Made by a program: the position numbers and the translations under genes. DNA of 44,562 nt from assembly GCF_001942625.1 (NCBI RefSeq), contig NZ_MLCL01000010.1, positions 1 through 44,562 of the forward strand. The letters run 5' to 3'. Shown here one piece after another: positions 8,195 through 17,785 of this stretch. This DNA comes from Mycobacterium syngnathidarum. GTDB lineage: Bacteria > Actinomycetota > Actinomycetes > Mycobacteriales > Mycobacteriaceae. A model generated the notes under the pieces. That model ran no database searches. It was not told the origin of the DNA and saw only the letters and a list, made by a program, of their open reading frames with translations. How positions within the stretch are numbered: the stretch's first letter is position 1; each line of letters starts with the position of its first letter.

Positions 8195-9508
8195 ATGGAG
8201 CCGGCCTGGGCGGGCGTGCACGATGACGAGCAACGACGAGTGTGGTCGGCGGTGTTGCGGCCGGCCGCCGCCGAACTCACCGAGCGGGCCCGCGAAATCT
8301 CAGCCGCGGTGAACGATTACACCCGGGCTCGGCTGGGCGATCTGCTGGTCAACGAGCAGGCTCTCGAGGTCAACCGGGCGAGTACCGAGGCCAGCATTCG
8401 CGACTTCGCGCAGGTGCTGTCGGCCGGCGAGGATCCGCTGGCGGCGGTGCAGCTGCAGTCGCCGACGCTCGATTACGCGCGCGACGGAGCGCAACACGGA
8501 ATCCCGCTCACCACCCTCATGCGCAGTTATCGCCTCGCGCACGCCGCCACCGCGACTCATTTCAACGCGATTCTGCAGAACCACGCGGGCAGCGCCGAAG
8601 AGCTGCAGCTGGCTTCAGAGCTGGGGTCGGCGTGGATGTTCGCCTATGTCGACGCTGCGCTGTGCCTGGTGGAGGAGGTGTACACCGCCGAACGCGATCG
8701 ATGGTTGCGCAGCGCCGCGGCCAGTCAAGCAGAAACCATCGCCACGATCCTGGCCGGTGAACCCATCGACACCGACGTGGCCACCCGGCGGCTTCGCCAC
8801 GACGTCCGCCGGGTCCATGTCGCAGCGATCGCCTGGCTCGAATCCCACGAAGAAGGCCGCAATACGCAAGCCGTCCTCGAAGCGGCGATCCGCGATATCG
8901 CCTCCGCCATCGGCAATCAGAACCCCCTCGTGCATCCGCTGGGGATCCTGTCCACGGCTGCCTGGATCAGCTCGCACAGCCACATCCCGTCGAAAGTTTT
9001 GGACGAGTTGCGGTTTCGTACTGCGAAGGCGCCAGGCGTGCGGGTTGCGATCGGCGAGCCGGCTTCCGGAATCGGGGGTTTTCGGTCCAGCTACATGGAA
9101 GCCGTCGAGGCACAAAGGGTCGCACGACTGGCCGGCCGGGCCGTCGGCAGCGTCACCCGCTACGACAATGTGGCGCTGCGTGCCCTCGCGACCGCGAACG
9201 TCGACCAGGCGCGCGACTTCGTGCGACGCGAACTCGGACCGCTCGGGGCGACGGACGAAACCACCCGGCGGTTGGCCGCCACGGTGCGCGCCTATCTCGA
9301 CGAGAATTGCAGTCGCGGACGAACAGCCAAGCGGCTCCACGTCCACGACAACACCGTCGCGTACCGGATTCGTCAGGCGGAGGAACTGTTGGGCAGGTCG
9401 TTGGAGCGGCGCACCCTCGAGTTGCGTGTCGCGCTGGCCCTGGCCGATGTGGTCGCCGAGACCTCCGATTCCGCAACGACGTCCGCTTCTCTGCGGCCGG
9501 CCAACTGA
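8195..9508 (+). CDS. PucR/CdaR-family transcriptional regulator
   Basis: A 437-residue regulator. The N-terminal two thirds are mostly helical and include the RsbRD-like segment around ARAREISAAVNDYTR, then a GGDEF-like central domain of the CdaR type. The C-terminus (about residues 370-425) is the PucR-type HTH_30: a run of charged helix, RGRTAKRLHVHDNTVAYR and a following RIRQAEELLGRSLERR helix. These proteins sense small metabolites and regulate adjacent genes. The frame is open upstream, but ATG 8195 begins a sensible N-terminus. It is divergent from the WS/DGAT gene with about 115 bp between starts, which suggests it regulates lipid-ester synthesis. Its stop lies 16 nt from the convergent SDR. 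Confidence 0.85.
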   Translation: MEPAWAGVHDDEQRRVWSAVLRPAAAELTERAREISAAVNDYTRARLGDLLVNEQALEVNRASTEASIRDFAQVLSAGEDPLAAVQLQSPTLDYARDGAQHGIPLTTLMRSYRLAHAATATHFNAILQNHAGSAEELQLASELGSAWMFAYVDAALCLVEEVYTAERDRWLRSAAASQAETIATILAGEPIDTDVATRRLRHDVRRVHVAAIAWLESHEEGRNTQAVLEAAIRDIASAIGNQNPLVHPLGILSTAAWISSHSHIPSKVLDELRFRTAKAPGVRVAIGEPASGIGGFRSSYMEAVEAQRVARLAGRAVGSVTRYDNVALRALATANVDQARDFVRRELGPLGATDETTRRLAATVRAYLDENCSRGRTAKRLHVHDNTVAYRIRQAEELLGRSLERRTLELRVALALADVVAETSDSATTSASLRPAN

Positions 9509-9524
9509 CTGACCCACCCCCCGG

Positions 9525-10313
9525 TCACACCCGGCCGAGCATCGCGTCGCGCACCCGTCCGACGCCGGCGAGGCGCGCCAGGTCGCCGATCAGAACGGGT
9601 GCGACGGCACCGATTCCGGCGAGTAGCCGCACGCCGACCGAGGCGACCGTGGTCTCCGGGGTGCCGCGCTCGATGGCCCCGGCCACTGCCCGGGCGACAT
9701 CTTCGGGTGAACTCGTGCCGAATCCTCGCGGAACGGTGACGCCGGTGTCCGCCAGCATCCCCGCATCGCGGATCGGGCCGGGAAAGATCGTGGAAACCCC
9801 GATACCGGTGCCGTGCAGTTCTTGTCGCAGGGCCAGGCCGAGGCCGCGTAGGCCCCATTTGGTCGCCGTGTAGACCGCGCCGTTCCCCGGTGTCGCGATG
9901 AGTCCGGCTCCCGAGGAGATGAAGACGATGTGGCCCTGGCCGCGGCGTTGCATCGACGTCACCGCCGCACGGGCAAGCGCCGCCGGGGCCAGCAGGTTGA
10001 TACGCACGGCGTCTTCGATCTCGCTGTCGCTGAGCATCGCGAGGTCCTGTGGGATGCCGACGCCTGCATTGGCGACGAGGATGTCCACATCGCCTGTACG
10101 GTCCATCAGATCCCGCACCGCGTCCAGGTCGGTCAGATCTGCGGTCAACGCACGCGCGGACGGGCCGAGTTCACCGACCAGCTTTTTGAGCGCCAGCTCG
10201 CGCCGGCCGGTCACCGTGAGTGAGCACCCACGCCCGGCGAGTTCGCACGCGATGGCCCGGCCGATTCCACCCGTCGCGCCGGTCACCAGCGCGCTACGGC
10301 CCTTCAGTTGCAT
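9525..10313 (-). CDS. Short-chain dehydrogenase/reductase (SDR 1)
   Basis: A 262-residue classical SDR. It shows the cofactor motif TGATGGIGRAIA near the N-terminus, NAGVG in the NNAG position, a Ser in the strand IVFISSGAG and the active-site YTATKWG (YxxxK). The extended frame starts upstream, but ATG 10313 has a GAGGA ribosome-binding site at good spacing and begins MQLKGRSALVTG, the usual SDR start. The substrate is unknown. It follows SDR 2 by 23 nt on the same strand, so the two are very likely co-transcribed. Confidence 0.85.
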   Translation of the reverse strand: MQLKGRSALVTGATGGIGRAIACELAGRGCSLTVTGRRELALKKLVGELGPSARALTADLTDLDAVRDLMDRTGDVDILVANAGVGIPQDLAMLSDSEIEDAVRINLLAPAALARAAVTSMQRRGQGHIVFISSGAGLIATPGNGAVYTATKWGLRGLGLALRQELHGTGIGVSTIFPGPIRDAGMLADTGVTVPRGFGTSSPEDVARAVAGAIERGTPETTVASVGVRLLAGIGAVAPVLIGDLARLAGVGRVRDAMLGRV

Positions 10314-10336
10314 GTCACGTCCTCGGATGTGGTTGA

Positions 10337-11185
10337 TTACTTGGATAATTCGGCGACGCGTGCCCCGAGCCACCGCGCCAGTGGCGGGGCATACCGTGAG
10401 AGCACATACATCACGTGCGCTTCGGCGGCGATCGGAGCGACCGCGCGGTTGCGGTCGACTGCGCGCAGGATGTTCTTGGCCACGCGCTCAGGGGTGTACC
10501 CGCGCTTGTGGTACGTCGATTCGAGATGTCTGCGCCGCGCGTCAACGTCCCCGCTGCCGCGGATGAGGCTGTTCTGCGTGATGGCGGTGTTGATGATGCC
10601 GGGACATATCGCGGTGACGCCGATGCCGTGGGGCTTGAGTTCCATGCGCAGCGCTTCGGACAAACCGAGTACTGCGAACTTCGTTGCGCTGTAGGCGGTC
10701 AGCTGCGGGTTGGCCAGGAGGCCGGCCGCCGAGGACAGGTTGACGACGTGTCCACCGCGACCCGCGTCGATCATGGTGGGCAGGAATGCGCTGCAGCCGT
10801 GCACCACACCCATCAGGTTGACGTCGATCAACCATTGCCAATCTTTACTGTCGGTGTCCAGGAATCCGCCCACCAGGCCGACTCCGGCGTTGTTGACCAC
10901 CAGGTCCACCTGGCCGAAATATTCGGCGGTGGCGTCGGCGAATCGTGTCATCGATTCGGTCTCGGACACGTCCGCCCACGAGGTCAGAACCTGCGCACCG
11001 TGGGCGCGGGCTGCGTCAGCGGTGTCGGACAGGCCGGCCTCGTCGACGTCGCACAGGGCCAGGTGGGCGTGGCGCCGGGCGCACAACAGGGCCAGTTCGC
11101 GGCCGATACCGCTGCCGGCGCCGGTAATGACCACCACCCGATCGGTCAGGTCAGCGGTCTTGAATCGAGGTCCAGTTATGGGCAT
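10337..11185 (-). CDS. Short-chain dehydrogenase/reductase (SDR 2)
   Basis: A 282-residue classical SDR with TGAGSGIGREL (nucleotide-binding), NNAGVGLVGG, the catalytic Ser strand VNLSSAAG and YSATKFA (YxxxK). It is somewhat longer at the C-terminus than SDR 1 and ends in a basic/hydrophobic segment (RYAPPLARWLGARVAEL). Homologues of this type are often annotated as acyl or steroid oxidoreductases in mycobacteria, but nothing in the sequence fixes the substrate. It is upstream of SDR 1 and downstream of an HSL-type esterase on the same strand, so a small hydrophobic-substrate degradation operon is plausible. Confidence 0.85.
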   Translation of the reverse strand: MPITGPRFKTADLTDRVVVITGAGSGIGRELALLCARRHAHLALCDVDEAGLSDTADAARAHGAQVLTSWADVSETESMTRFADATAEYFGQVDLVVNNAGVGLVGGFLDTDSKDWQWLIDVNLMGVVHGCSAFLPTMIDAGRGGHVVNLSSAAGLLANPQLTAYSATKFAVLGLSEALRMELKPHGIGVTAICPGIINTAITQNSLIRGSGDVDARRRHLESTYHKRGYTPERVAKNILRAVDRNRAVAPIAAEAHVMYVLSRYAPPLARWLGARVAELSK

Positions 11186-11278
11186 GCACCGACGCTATGG
11201 ACACGGCGTGGCCGCCCGCTCGTGCCGATGAGCCAACGTGTGCGCGGCCGGTTGTCGCAACGCGCCAATCGGCCGCGT

Positions 11279-12205
11279 TCACCCCAGGTGCTGGACGAGA
11301 TGGGCGGCAATGCGTTTCGTCGCGTCATGGGCGGTGGCCACCTCTGATCTGGTGAAGCCGTGGTCGATGCCCGGAAAACAATGGTGAGTGGTCAGGACAC
11401 CCGCGTCGGACAATCGTGCCGCCAGCTCGTCGCCCTCGGGGCCCAGGGTGTCGAGGGCGCCGGTCAGAACCAACGTCGGCGGCATCGCGTCAGCGAGGTC
11501 GTCATCAAAGCGAGGAGAGGCCAGCGGTTCTCGTGAGCGGTCCGTATCCACTAGGTAGGCGTCGATCACAAGTCGTTGGATCCTTCGCGATATGCGCGGA
11601 CGTGCCTTGCCGGAAGTGCGGTCGGCACGGCTGAGATCGACGACGGGAAACGCCAATACCGCCGCCCGCAAACTGATTTCGCCGGTGAGATATGCCTGCT
11701 GACACACGTTGATCGCGAGCTTTGCGCCGGCGCTCGCACCTGTCACCGATAATCGGGCCGCGTCCCAGCCGCGGCGGCCGGCCTCACTGCGTACCCACAA
11801 CGCGACGTCGAAGCATTGTTGTTCGGCGACCGGGTATCGAACCTGCGGCGCCGTGGCGTAGTCGGCCAAGACGACCACTGCACCGGCCTCTGCCGCGATG
11901 TAGTGCGCGATGTACTCCTCTTGCCGTGGGTTGCGAACGATGAAGGCGCCGCCGTGTAGGTGCAGGTTGACCGGTGGCCCGTCCGCGCCGGCCTTGGCGA
12001 GCGGGGCATCAGGGTGCGGTGAGTAGATGAAACACCGGACCGCGCCGTGACGTGTCGCCACGTCGACGATTTCGGGCGGGTCGATCCGTTGGGTCGCGGA
12101 ACCGAAACTGCGTGGGGTGGGTACGAGCGGCAGCAGGCGCTGGGCCACGTGCGCTGAGAGTCGTGCGCTTGCTCGCCGCGTTCTGCTGGACGTAGCTGTG
12201 TTCAC
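11279..12205 (-). CDS. Alpha/beta hydrolase, hormone-sensitive-lipase (GDxG) type
   Basis: A carboxylesterase of about 308 residues in the hormone-sensitive lipase family. The oxyanion-hole motif HGGAF is at about 84-88, the nucleophile elbow GASAG places the catalytic Ser at about 158, and the late DHGF motif supplies the His; an Asp in VLTGALDTLGP completes the triad. The frame is open 180 nt further and would overlap the TetR gene. I prefer GTG 12205, because the upstream part is low in family likeness and overlaps a real gene. It is a cytoplasmic enzyme with an unknown ester substrate, placed between a TetR regulator and two SDRs on the same strand. Confidence 0.75.
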   Translation of the reverse strand: MNTATSSRTRRASARLSAHVAQRLLPLVPTPRSFGSATQRIDPPEIVDVATRHGAVRCFIYSPHPDAPLAKAGADGPPVNLHLHGGAFIVRNPRQEEYIAHYIAAEAGAVVVLADYATAPQVRYPVAEQQCFDVALWVRSEAGRRGWDAARLSVTGASAGAKLAINVCQQAYLTGEISLRAAVLAFPVVDLSRADRTSGKARPRISRRIQRLVIDAYLVDTDRSREPLASPRFDDDLADAMPPTLVLTGALDTLGPEGDELAARLSDAGVLTTHHCFPGIDHGFTRSEVATAHDATKRIAAHLVQHLG

Positions 12206-12312
12206 TTCGCGGAACGGTAGCCAAGGCCGCTCGACGCCGGCTTGTCGCGAAGAGCTGAAAAGTGTGGTTGTCGTTGGTCGAGGACGACAGACGGCGATCT
12301 GGAGTGTTGCAT

Positions 12313-12942
12313 TCAGCCGGTATCGCGCATCAACCCCTGCAGCGCTGTTTCGGCGAGCCGACGGGCGTGTGCCTCGGTGAGCGCGCAATGTCCGGTCAGC
12401 CGGCGGAAGATGAGTGGACCGAACAGGATGTCGATGACGTCGTCGATCGCGATGGCGGCGTCGGCATCACCGCGGGCCACACCACGCTGCCATAGCTCGG
12501 TGATCGCCGCACGCCGACCGCTGAGAAAGTACTCGCGGAAATATGCTGCGCCCGTTCGGTCCTCGACGCAGGCCGCGAGCAACTGGGCGAATACCTCGCC
12601 GCGAGCACCGGCGTAGAACGCCGATACACGTACCACCTGCTCGACGAGATCGCCTGCGGTGGTGCCGGTATCGGGCAGAGGCAGTGATTCGGCCATCATG
12701 GTGCCGAAGGCTTCGGCCGCGATGGCGGTCCGCGATGGCCAGTGTTTGTAGATGGTGGCTTTGCTGGCGCCGGATCGGGCGGCGATCGCGTCGACCGTGG
12801 CGGCAGGGTATCCGCCCTCGTCGAGCAATGTCGCGGTGGCGTCGAGGATGGACTGATGGACGCGGTCGCTGCGTGCGCCGGTGGGGCGGACGAAATCCTC
12901 GCCCGCCCCACCGGCTATCGCGTCAGCTCGCGGCGACATCAT
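12313..12942 (-). CDS. TetR/AcrR-family regulator
   Basis: A 209-residue regulator with a canonical N-terminal TetR helix-turn-helix: ILDATATLLDEGGYPAATV, then DAIAARSGASKATIYKHW at about residues 49-66. The C-terminal ligand domain contains the helix DDVIDILFGPLIFRRLTG, typical of one large TetR subgroup. It starts 20 nt inside the end of the upstream SDR gene on the same strand, so it is translated from the SDR transcript and probably autoregulates that operon. The inverted repeat at 13795-13811, in front of the SDR, is the likely operator. Confidence 0.85.
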   Translation of the reverse strand: MMSPRADAIAGGAGEDFVRPTGARSDRVHQSILDATATLLDEGGYPAATVDAIAARSGASKATIYKHWPSRTAIAAEAFGTMMAESLPLPDTGTTAGDLVEQVVRVSAFYAGARGEVFAQLLAACVEDRTGAAYFREYFLSGRRAAITELWQRGVARGDADAAIAIDDVIDILFGPLIFRRLTGHCALTEAHARRLAETALQGLMRDTG

Positions 12943-13768
12943 CGAAATCCGTTGATTCCGAGACGCTTCGCCATTGCGCGAGCTCGGTTTGCACGTGCGC
13001 GATCTTGCCTTCGACCGCCGCGATGGTGTCGTTGCCCAGCATCAGACGCAGTGGGGGCTGTTCGGCTTCGGCGACGTCGATGATCGCCTTGGCTGCCTTC
13101 ACCGGGTCGCCCGGCTGGTCGTGATTGCGCTCTGCTGCAGCGCCGCGCATCTGTCCGGCGGGGCCGGTGGCGTAGTCGTCGATGATGTTGCGCTGGGTCT
13201 GCAGGCTCGACGAATCGAGGAAGTCGGTGCGGAAGTAGCCGGGCTCGACCACCATGACATGGACGCCGAGCGGCTGCAGTTCGGCGTGCAGCGCTTCGGA
13301 GAGTGCCTCGACGGCGAACTTGGTCGATGCGTAGACGCCCCAGCCGGGCGAGCCGACGAATCCGCCGACCGAGGAGATGTTGACTATGGTGCCCGCCCGC
13401 TGGGCCCGCAGCACCGGGGTGACGGCCCGGGTCACGGTCAGCAGGCCGAAGACGTTGGTCTCGTAGACAGCGCGTACCTCGGCGTCGGTGGCCTCCTCGA
13501 CGGCTCCGAGCAGGCCGCGTCCGGCGTTGTTGATCAGTACATCGATCCGGCCGAAGCGTTCCACCGCGGCCTGCGCGGCCTGTTGTGCCTGCGCTTCGTT
13601 GGTGACGTCCAGGGCAACGGCGAGCACGTTGTCGTCCTCGCCGAGTGCGGCGGTGACGGCCGCGGCGTCACGCGCGGTGGCGACCACCTGGTGTCCGCGG
13701 GCCAATGCGTCGCGGGCGATCTGCAATCCGAATCCGCGGGACGCCCCGGTGATGAACCAAACGCTCAT
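12923..13768 (-). CDS. Short-chain dehydrogenase/reductase (SDR 3), first gene of the TetR operon
   Basis: A 281-residue SDR with TGASRGFGLQIA (cofactor), NNAGRG, the Ser strand VNISSVGG and YASTKFA (YxxxK). The tail carries the PVKAAKAIIDVAEAEQPPLR segment typical of the SDR-family proteins often encoded beside TetR genes. ATG 13768 is preceded by AGGTGG; GTG 13780 in the same frame is an alternative that adds four residues. The gene overlaps the downstream tetR by 20 nt. Its promoter region contains a clear inverted repeat, so it is likely the direct target of that TetR. Confidence 0.85.
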   Translation of the reverse strand: MSVWFITGASRGFGLQIARDALARGHQVVATARDAAAVTAALGEDDNVLAVALDVTNEAQAQQAAQAAVERFGRIDVLINNAGRGLLGAVEEATDAEVRAVYETNVFGLLTVTRAVTPVLRAQRAGTIVNISSVGGFVGSPGWGVYASTKFAVEALSEALHAELQPLGVHVMVVEPGYFRTDFLDSSSLQTQRNIIDDYATGPAGQMRGAAAERNHDQPGDPVKAAKAIIDVAEAEQPPLRLMLGNDTIAAVEGKIAHVQTELAQWRSVSESTDFDDVAAS

Positions 13769-13794
13769 GTCTGTGACCACCTATTCTGAGTTAT

Positions 13795-13811
13795 CTGAAC
13801 TGTACGTTCAG
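13795..13811. promoter_or_regulatory. Candidate TetR operator CTGAAC-N5-GTTCAG
   Basis: A perfect 6-bp inverted repeat with a 5-bp centre lies 26 bp upstream of the SDR 3 start. Its form (ACTGTACGTTCAGT core) is the classic TetR/AcrR operator type. Its place in front of an SDR-tetR operon supports autoregulation by the TetR encoded at 12313-12942. Confidence 0.65.
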
Positions 13812-13924
13812 TTTAGTTACGATGATGGCCTGTGCAACTGGGACGAGGCCGGGATTATTCCGACCGGCTGACACCGCCGGCCGAGTAGCATCCGTCACAT
13901 AACTCAATACGTCGATGACGCATT

Positions 13925-14091
13925 GCGGGAGAACCTCCGATTTGGGAGGCGCCGTAGGAGCAAATCCTCCCCGGGAATCTCTCAGGCCCAGTACCGCAGT
14001 GTCGAGGCAACTCTGGAGAACAGCGCGGTCTCACGCGCTTACCGAAGGTGAAAGGCGCGACGCGCCAAATCTCTCAGGTTTCAGGACAGAG
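13925..14091 (+). promoter_or_regulatory. Tandem glycine riboswitch upstream of sdaA
   Basis: Two consecutive glycine aptamers are visible. Aptamer 1 begins GCGGGAGA and closes with CCGC (13925-28 pairs with 13994-97); it contains the conserved GCCGTAGGAGCAA and AATCTCTCAGGC strings. Aptamer 2 closes with CTCTG/CAGAG (14011-15 with 14087-91) and contains ACCGAAGGTGAAA and AATCTCTCAGG. The second aptamer ends about 38 nt before the sdaA start. Glycine binding would switch serine deaminase expression, which links serine breakdown to glycine level. Whether it acts on transcription or translation cannot be told; the GGAG ribosome-binding site at 14116-14119 is within reach. Confidence 0.9.
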
Positions 14092-14128
14092 CGGGGAGGT
14101 GTCACCACACAAACCCGGAGTTGTAGTC

Positions 14129-15520
14129 ATGACGATCAGTGTTTTCGAACTGTTTTCGGTCGGGATCGGCCCGTCCAGCTCACACACCGTGGGCCCGATG
14201 CGGGCCGCGGGCATGTTCGTCGACGAACTTGCCAGTCGCGATGCGGTCGATCGCGTCGCCGAGGTCACGGTGGACTTGCTCGGTTCGCTGGCGGCGACCG
14301 GCGCCGGACACGGCACGTTGCCGGCGATCCTGCTGGGATTGGAGGGCTGTCGGCCCGAGACCATCGAGACCGGCGAGATGGAACGGCGGCTCACCAAGAT
14401 TCGCGCCGACGGCAAGATCCGGTTGGCCGGCCGGGTGGTGATCGCGTTGACCGAAGCCGACATGCAATTGCATCCGGGCCGTCGGCTGCCACAACACCCG
14501 AATGCCATGACCCTGACGGCGTTTTCGGCCGGAGGCGACACCGTCTATCGCGACACCTACTTTTCGGTGGGCGGCGGTTTCGTCGTCGCTGAATCCCGCT
14601 CTGAATCCCGCGCGGAGCCGCAAGCGTCGGTGCGAGAAGACGCCGAAGCCCCATTCCGTTCCGCGGCTGAGTTGCTCGCGTTGACCGAGCGGAACGGTTT
14701 GTCGGTGAGCCAGGTGATGATGCGGCAGGAGTGTGTCGCCCGAACCGAAGTCGAGGTGCGGGAACGCCTCCTGCACATCCGCGACGTCATGGTCGCCTGC
14801 CAGGCCAACGGGATGTCCCGCGACGGTGACCTGCCCGGCAATCTGCGGGTCCGGCGCCGCGCCAAGGACTGGTTCGTGCGACTCGAAGCCGAGGATCCAC
14901 AGCGTGATCCGGCCTTCGCCGAGGACTGGGTGAACCTGGTGGCGCTCGCGGTCAACGAGGAGAACGCGTCGGGCGGCCGGATCGTGACCGCGCCGACCAA
15001 CGGCGCGGCCGGAATCATCCCGGCGGTGCTGCACTTTGCAGTGCACTACACCCCGGCCGGAAACGCCGACCCCGACGACACCGCCGTCCGCTTCCTGCTC
15101 ACCGCCGGGGCCATCGGATCGCTGTACAAGGAGCGGGCCTCGATCTCGGGTGCCGAGGTCGGCTGTCAGGGCGAGGTCGGCTCCGCCGCTTCCATGGCCG
15201 CCGCGGGCCTGGCTGAAATCCTTGGTGGCACACCGCGACAGGTCGAGAACGCGGCCGAGATCGCCATGGAGCACAGCCTCGGCCTCACCTGCGACCCGAT
15301 CGGTGGGCTGGTGCAGATCCCGTGCATCGAACGCAACGCCATCTCGGCCGGCAAGGCGATCAATGCGGCACGTATGGCGCTGCGGGGCGACGGCACCCAC
15401 CGCGTCAGCCTGGACCAGGTGATCGAGACCATGCGTGCCACCGGGATGGACATGAGCGTCAAGTACAAGGAGACCTCGACGGGTGGGCTCGCCGTCGCGG
15501 TCAATGTCGTCGATTGCTAG
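14129..15520 (+). CDS. sdaA: L-serine ammonia-lyase (iron-sulfur type)
   Basis: A 463-residue single-chain L-serine deaminase that converts L-serine to pyruvate and ammonia. The beta-type N-terminal domain starts with [20 protein letters not shown]. The alpha-type catalytic domain has the conserved [20 protein letters not shown] segment. Three Cys residues in the expected [4Fe-4S] ligand context are at about 346 (GAEVGCQGE), 388 (GLTCDP) and 399 (IPCIE). ATG 14129 has GGAG upstream; an earlier in-frame ATG at 14048 lies inside the riboswitch and is rejected. Expression should be glycine-controlled. It ends overlapping the stop of the convergent DUF445 gene by 3 nt. Confidence 0.95.
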   Translation: MTISVFELFSVGIGPSSSHTVGPMRAAGMFVDELASRDAVDRVAEVTVDLLGSLAATGAGHGTLPAILLGLEGCRPETIETGEMERRLTKIRADGKIRLAGRVVIALTEADMQLHPGRRLPQHPNAMTLTAFSAGGDTVYRDTYFSVGGGFVVAESRSESRAEPQASVREDAEAPFRSAAELLALTERNGLSVSQVMMRQECVARTEVEVRERLLHIRDVMVACQANGMSRDGDLPGNLRVRRRAKDWFVRLEAEDPQRDPAFAEDWVNLVALAVNEENASGGRIVTAPTNGAAGIIPAVLHFAVHYTPAGNADPDDTAVRFLLTAGAIGSLYKERASISGAEVGCQGEVGSAASMAAAGLAEILGGTPRQVENAAEIAMEHSLGLTCDPIGGLVQIPCIERNAISAGKAINAARMALRGDGTHRVSLDQVIETMRATGMDMSVKYKETSTGGLAVAVNVVDC

Positions 15521-16824
15521 TGATGCAGCAGAGTGCGCAACGCGACGGCTTCGGGATCGTTGCCGAAGTGCTCGACGACCTGCACCTGGATCTCGCCGAC
15601 GAGGCCACCGAGGATCGCTCCGACGGCGATCATGGTCGGTTCGTCGTCCTTGAACACCGGACGCAGGATCGACTCGTACTCCTCGTTGGTGAGCTGACTC
15701 ATCTTGTCGATGATGGTCTTTTCCAGATCCAGCGCGTTCATGGCGTAGTCCTGAGCCTCGACCAATGTCGTGGGAAGCCGCTCGAGCACGACCTTGACCA
15801 GATGGTCCTTGGCCGCGTTGTACCGCTGGGTGCCGACGGCGAGCTTGACCAGCGGGGTGGCAATACCGGTCTGTGCATCGATCGCCGCTTCGACCTCCTT
15901 GCCCACCAGCGCGAACAGTTTGTCGGAGCCTGGACCCCGTAGCACGCCGTCGAACAGGATCTCGGGTGAGAACAGGTCCTCGGACAGAATCCGCGCGTAG
16001 TCCTCGGTGATCTTGTCGCGCTCAGCGTGCAGCAGGCCCTGGAACGGGATGAAGCCGAGGTACTTGGTGGGCTGCACCGGCCGGAACAACATGTTGAGCG
16101 CGATGTAGTCACTGATCAGGCCGACCCCGAAGCCGAACGCCGGCATGATCCACGGGTTCTGGAACAACGCCCACGCAACCATCTGGACCACGCCGATCAC
16201 GAGCCCGAAGTAGATGCCGCTGCGGCGGACGAAGGCCATCGCGTTGTCGCCGAGCCCGCGCATGAGTCTGTTGAGCTTGTCCTTGTTGCGGACCAGCGTC
16301 GTCACGGCCAGGTACTGGATGTCCACGAACCGGTTGAGGTCCGCGCGCATCTCGTTGAGCATCTTCTCCACGACCTTGGGCGTCTGGTCGTGGATGCGGG
16401 CCTGGATCGCGTTTCGCGCGGCGTCGGGCAGCGAATCCCATAATCCGGGGCGGATCTGCTCGGCGATGTCGCGGGAGATGTCGTCGACCGCCTGGGTCAG
16501 CGGCTCGCGCAACGCCTCGACGGCTTCTTTGGCGTCGACCTTCGCCAGCAGCTCTTCGGGTTTCAGCAGATTCTGGGTGAGTAGCTCAATGGTTTTCGAT
16601 CCCACCTTGCCCGCGCGCCGCGGCACGATGCCCTGCCAACCGAGCAGACCGACGCCCCTGAACTCCATCGGTCGATAGAGCATCTCGAGCGCGACGATCT
16701 TGGTGCTCCACCCGACGAAGGCGGCCACGAACGGCATGGACAGATAGATCAGCCAGTTGACGCCGAAATCTGCTTTGATCTCCTGCCAGGTCTGGATCGC
16801 GAGAACGGTCTCGCTGCCGCTCAT
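15517..16824 (-). CDS. DUF445-family membrane protein
   Basis: A 435-residue protein of the DUF445 (YheB-like) family. It has an N-terminal transmembrane helix ([23 protein letters not shown] region, about residues 22-42), a long cytoplasmic helical section with the family segment [17 protein letters not shown], a second hydrophobic pair near the middle ([17 protein letters not shown] and a following [17 protein letters not shown]) and a C-terminal helical part. The biochemical role of the family is unknown. It lies 4 nt downstream of the DUF4393-like gene, so they form an operon. Confidence 0.85.
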   Translation of the reverse strand: MSGSETVLAIQTWQEIKADFGVNWLIYLSMPFVAAFVGWSTKIVALEMLYRPMEFRGVGLLGWQGIVPRRAGKVGSKTIELLTQNLLKPEELLAKVDAKEAVEALREPLTQAVDDISRDIAEQIRPGLWDSLPDAARNAIQARIHDQTPKVVEKMLNEMRADLNRFVDIQYLAVTTLVRNKDKLNRLMRGLGDNAMAFVRRSGIYFGLVIGVVQMVAWALFQNPWIMPAFGFGVGLISDYIALNMLFRPVQPTKYLGFIPFQGLLHAERDKITEDYARILSEDLFSPEILFDGVLRGPGSDKLFALVGKEVEAAIDAQTGIATPLVKLAVGTQRYNAAKDHLVKVVLERLPTTLVEAQDYAMNALDLEKTIIDKMSQLTNEEYESILRPVFKDDEPTMIAVGAILGGLVGEIQVQVVEHFGNDPEAVALRTLLHH

Positions 16825-16828
16825 GCGG

Positions 16829-17647
16829 TTACGAACCGTCTCGTTCCACCGCAGCCTCCCACAGGCCGCGGCCCAGGCCCGACAAGCTCAGGGTCAGCCG
16901 TTCGACCTTCGCGGCCAGCGGCCCGCGCGATGCGCTCTTGATCGCCCGCAACACCATGGGCTCGGCCAGGAGCACCTCGTACTCGGCCTTCTGAGACGGA
17001 TCCTCTGGCCCGGTCTCCACCAGGCCGAGGGAGAGCAGATGACCGACGTACTGCGGAACCATGCCGGGCAACGCCACATTCGCGGTTCGGCCGATCAGAC
17101 AGGCGTTCTCCAACACCGCCTGGCCGGGCGTGCGGGCCCGGGTCCAGGTGTGGATGTTGACCAGCGGTGACGTCGCCCCCTCGGAGAGTGCGCCGATGAT
17201 CCGCGCCTCGTCGGCCACCAACTGATCGAGCAGGCGGTGGTACAGCTCTACCTGGCTGCCTGCGGTGCTCTGGTCCAGGGCCCGGTCCAGCAGGCGGTCC
17301 ATCTTGTTGTTGAGCGATTCGGCTGTCGGTTCTTCGGGCGTGGCGATCGTCACGGGCCTCGGCGCCGAGTCGAGGGCCTCCAGCCGGTTCTTCACCAGGG
17401 TGGCCAGCTGCTCCTCGCCCCAGGCAGCCAGCTTCATGCTGGTCTTCGCGGCGTCGACCGCACGGTCGGCGATACCGAACGGATCGAACCGCTTGGGTAC
17501 GAGCGGGCGAGGGTTGCGCGGTGTGCGGATGGCAATGGCGATGTCGCCGACCGGGGTGGCCAGCCTGAATCCCCGGCGCTGGTAGCCGTGCTTGGCCGGC
17601 TTCTTCTCGGACCTGTCCGGTTCGGTCCTGGTTATCTCGTCTGCCAT
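16829..17647 (-). CDS. DUF4393 (Abi-alpha)-like protein
   Basis: A 272-residue soluble protein. After a basic N-terminus it has a helical middle (KTSMKLAAWGEEQLATLVKN) and a domain with LYHRLLDQLVADEARIIGAL and a winged-helix-like C-terminal part (VPQYVGHLLSLGLVETGP). This pattern fits DUF4393, sometimes called Abi-alpha, though I rely on memory for that. The family has been linked by name to abortive infection, but no phage-defence partner is present. It is co-transcribed with the DUF445 membrane protein. Function unknown. Confidence 0.55.
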   Translation of the reverse strand: MADEITRTEPDRSEKKPAKHGYQRRGFRLATPVGDIAIAIRTPRNPRPLVPKRFDPFGIADRAVDAAKTSMKLAAWGEEQLATLVKNRLEALDSAPRPVTIATPEEPTAESLNNKMDRLLDRALDQSTAGSQVELYHRLLDQLVADEARIIGALSEGATSPLVNIHTWTRARTPGQAVLENACLIGRTANVALPGMVPQYVGHLLSLGLVETGPEDPSQKAEYEVLLAEPMVLRAIKSASRGPLAAKVERLTLSLSGLGRGLWEAAVERDGS

Positions 17648-17785
17648 CGCCGGTCGATCCCCCTCAAGTGGCTGGCTGCGCCCCGGGGGGCGACGGTTGA
17701 GCCGATATCAAGCCGTGGTCGAGCCGACCGGCGGCACTTGATTATGGGGCACGGTACCCCGAGCATCGTGATGCCGGTACGCGGG

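Noticed and set aside
6802..8226. Plus-strand 474-codon frame opposite the WS/DGAT gene
   Set aside because: It is an antisense shadow; the WS/DGAT catalytic motif and operon order settle the strand.
13915..14592. Plus-strand 225-codon frame across the riboswitch
   Set aside because: It runs through both aptamers and into sdaA in the wrong frame, so it is not a gene.
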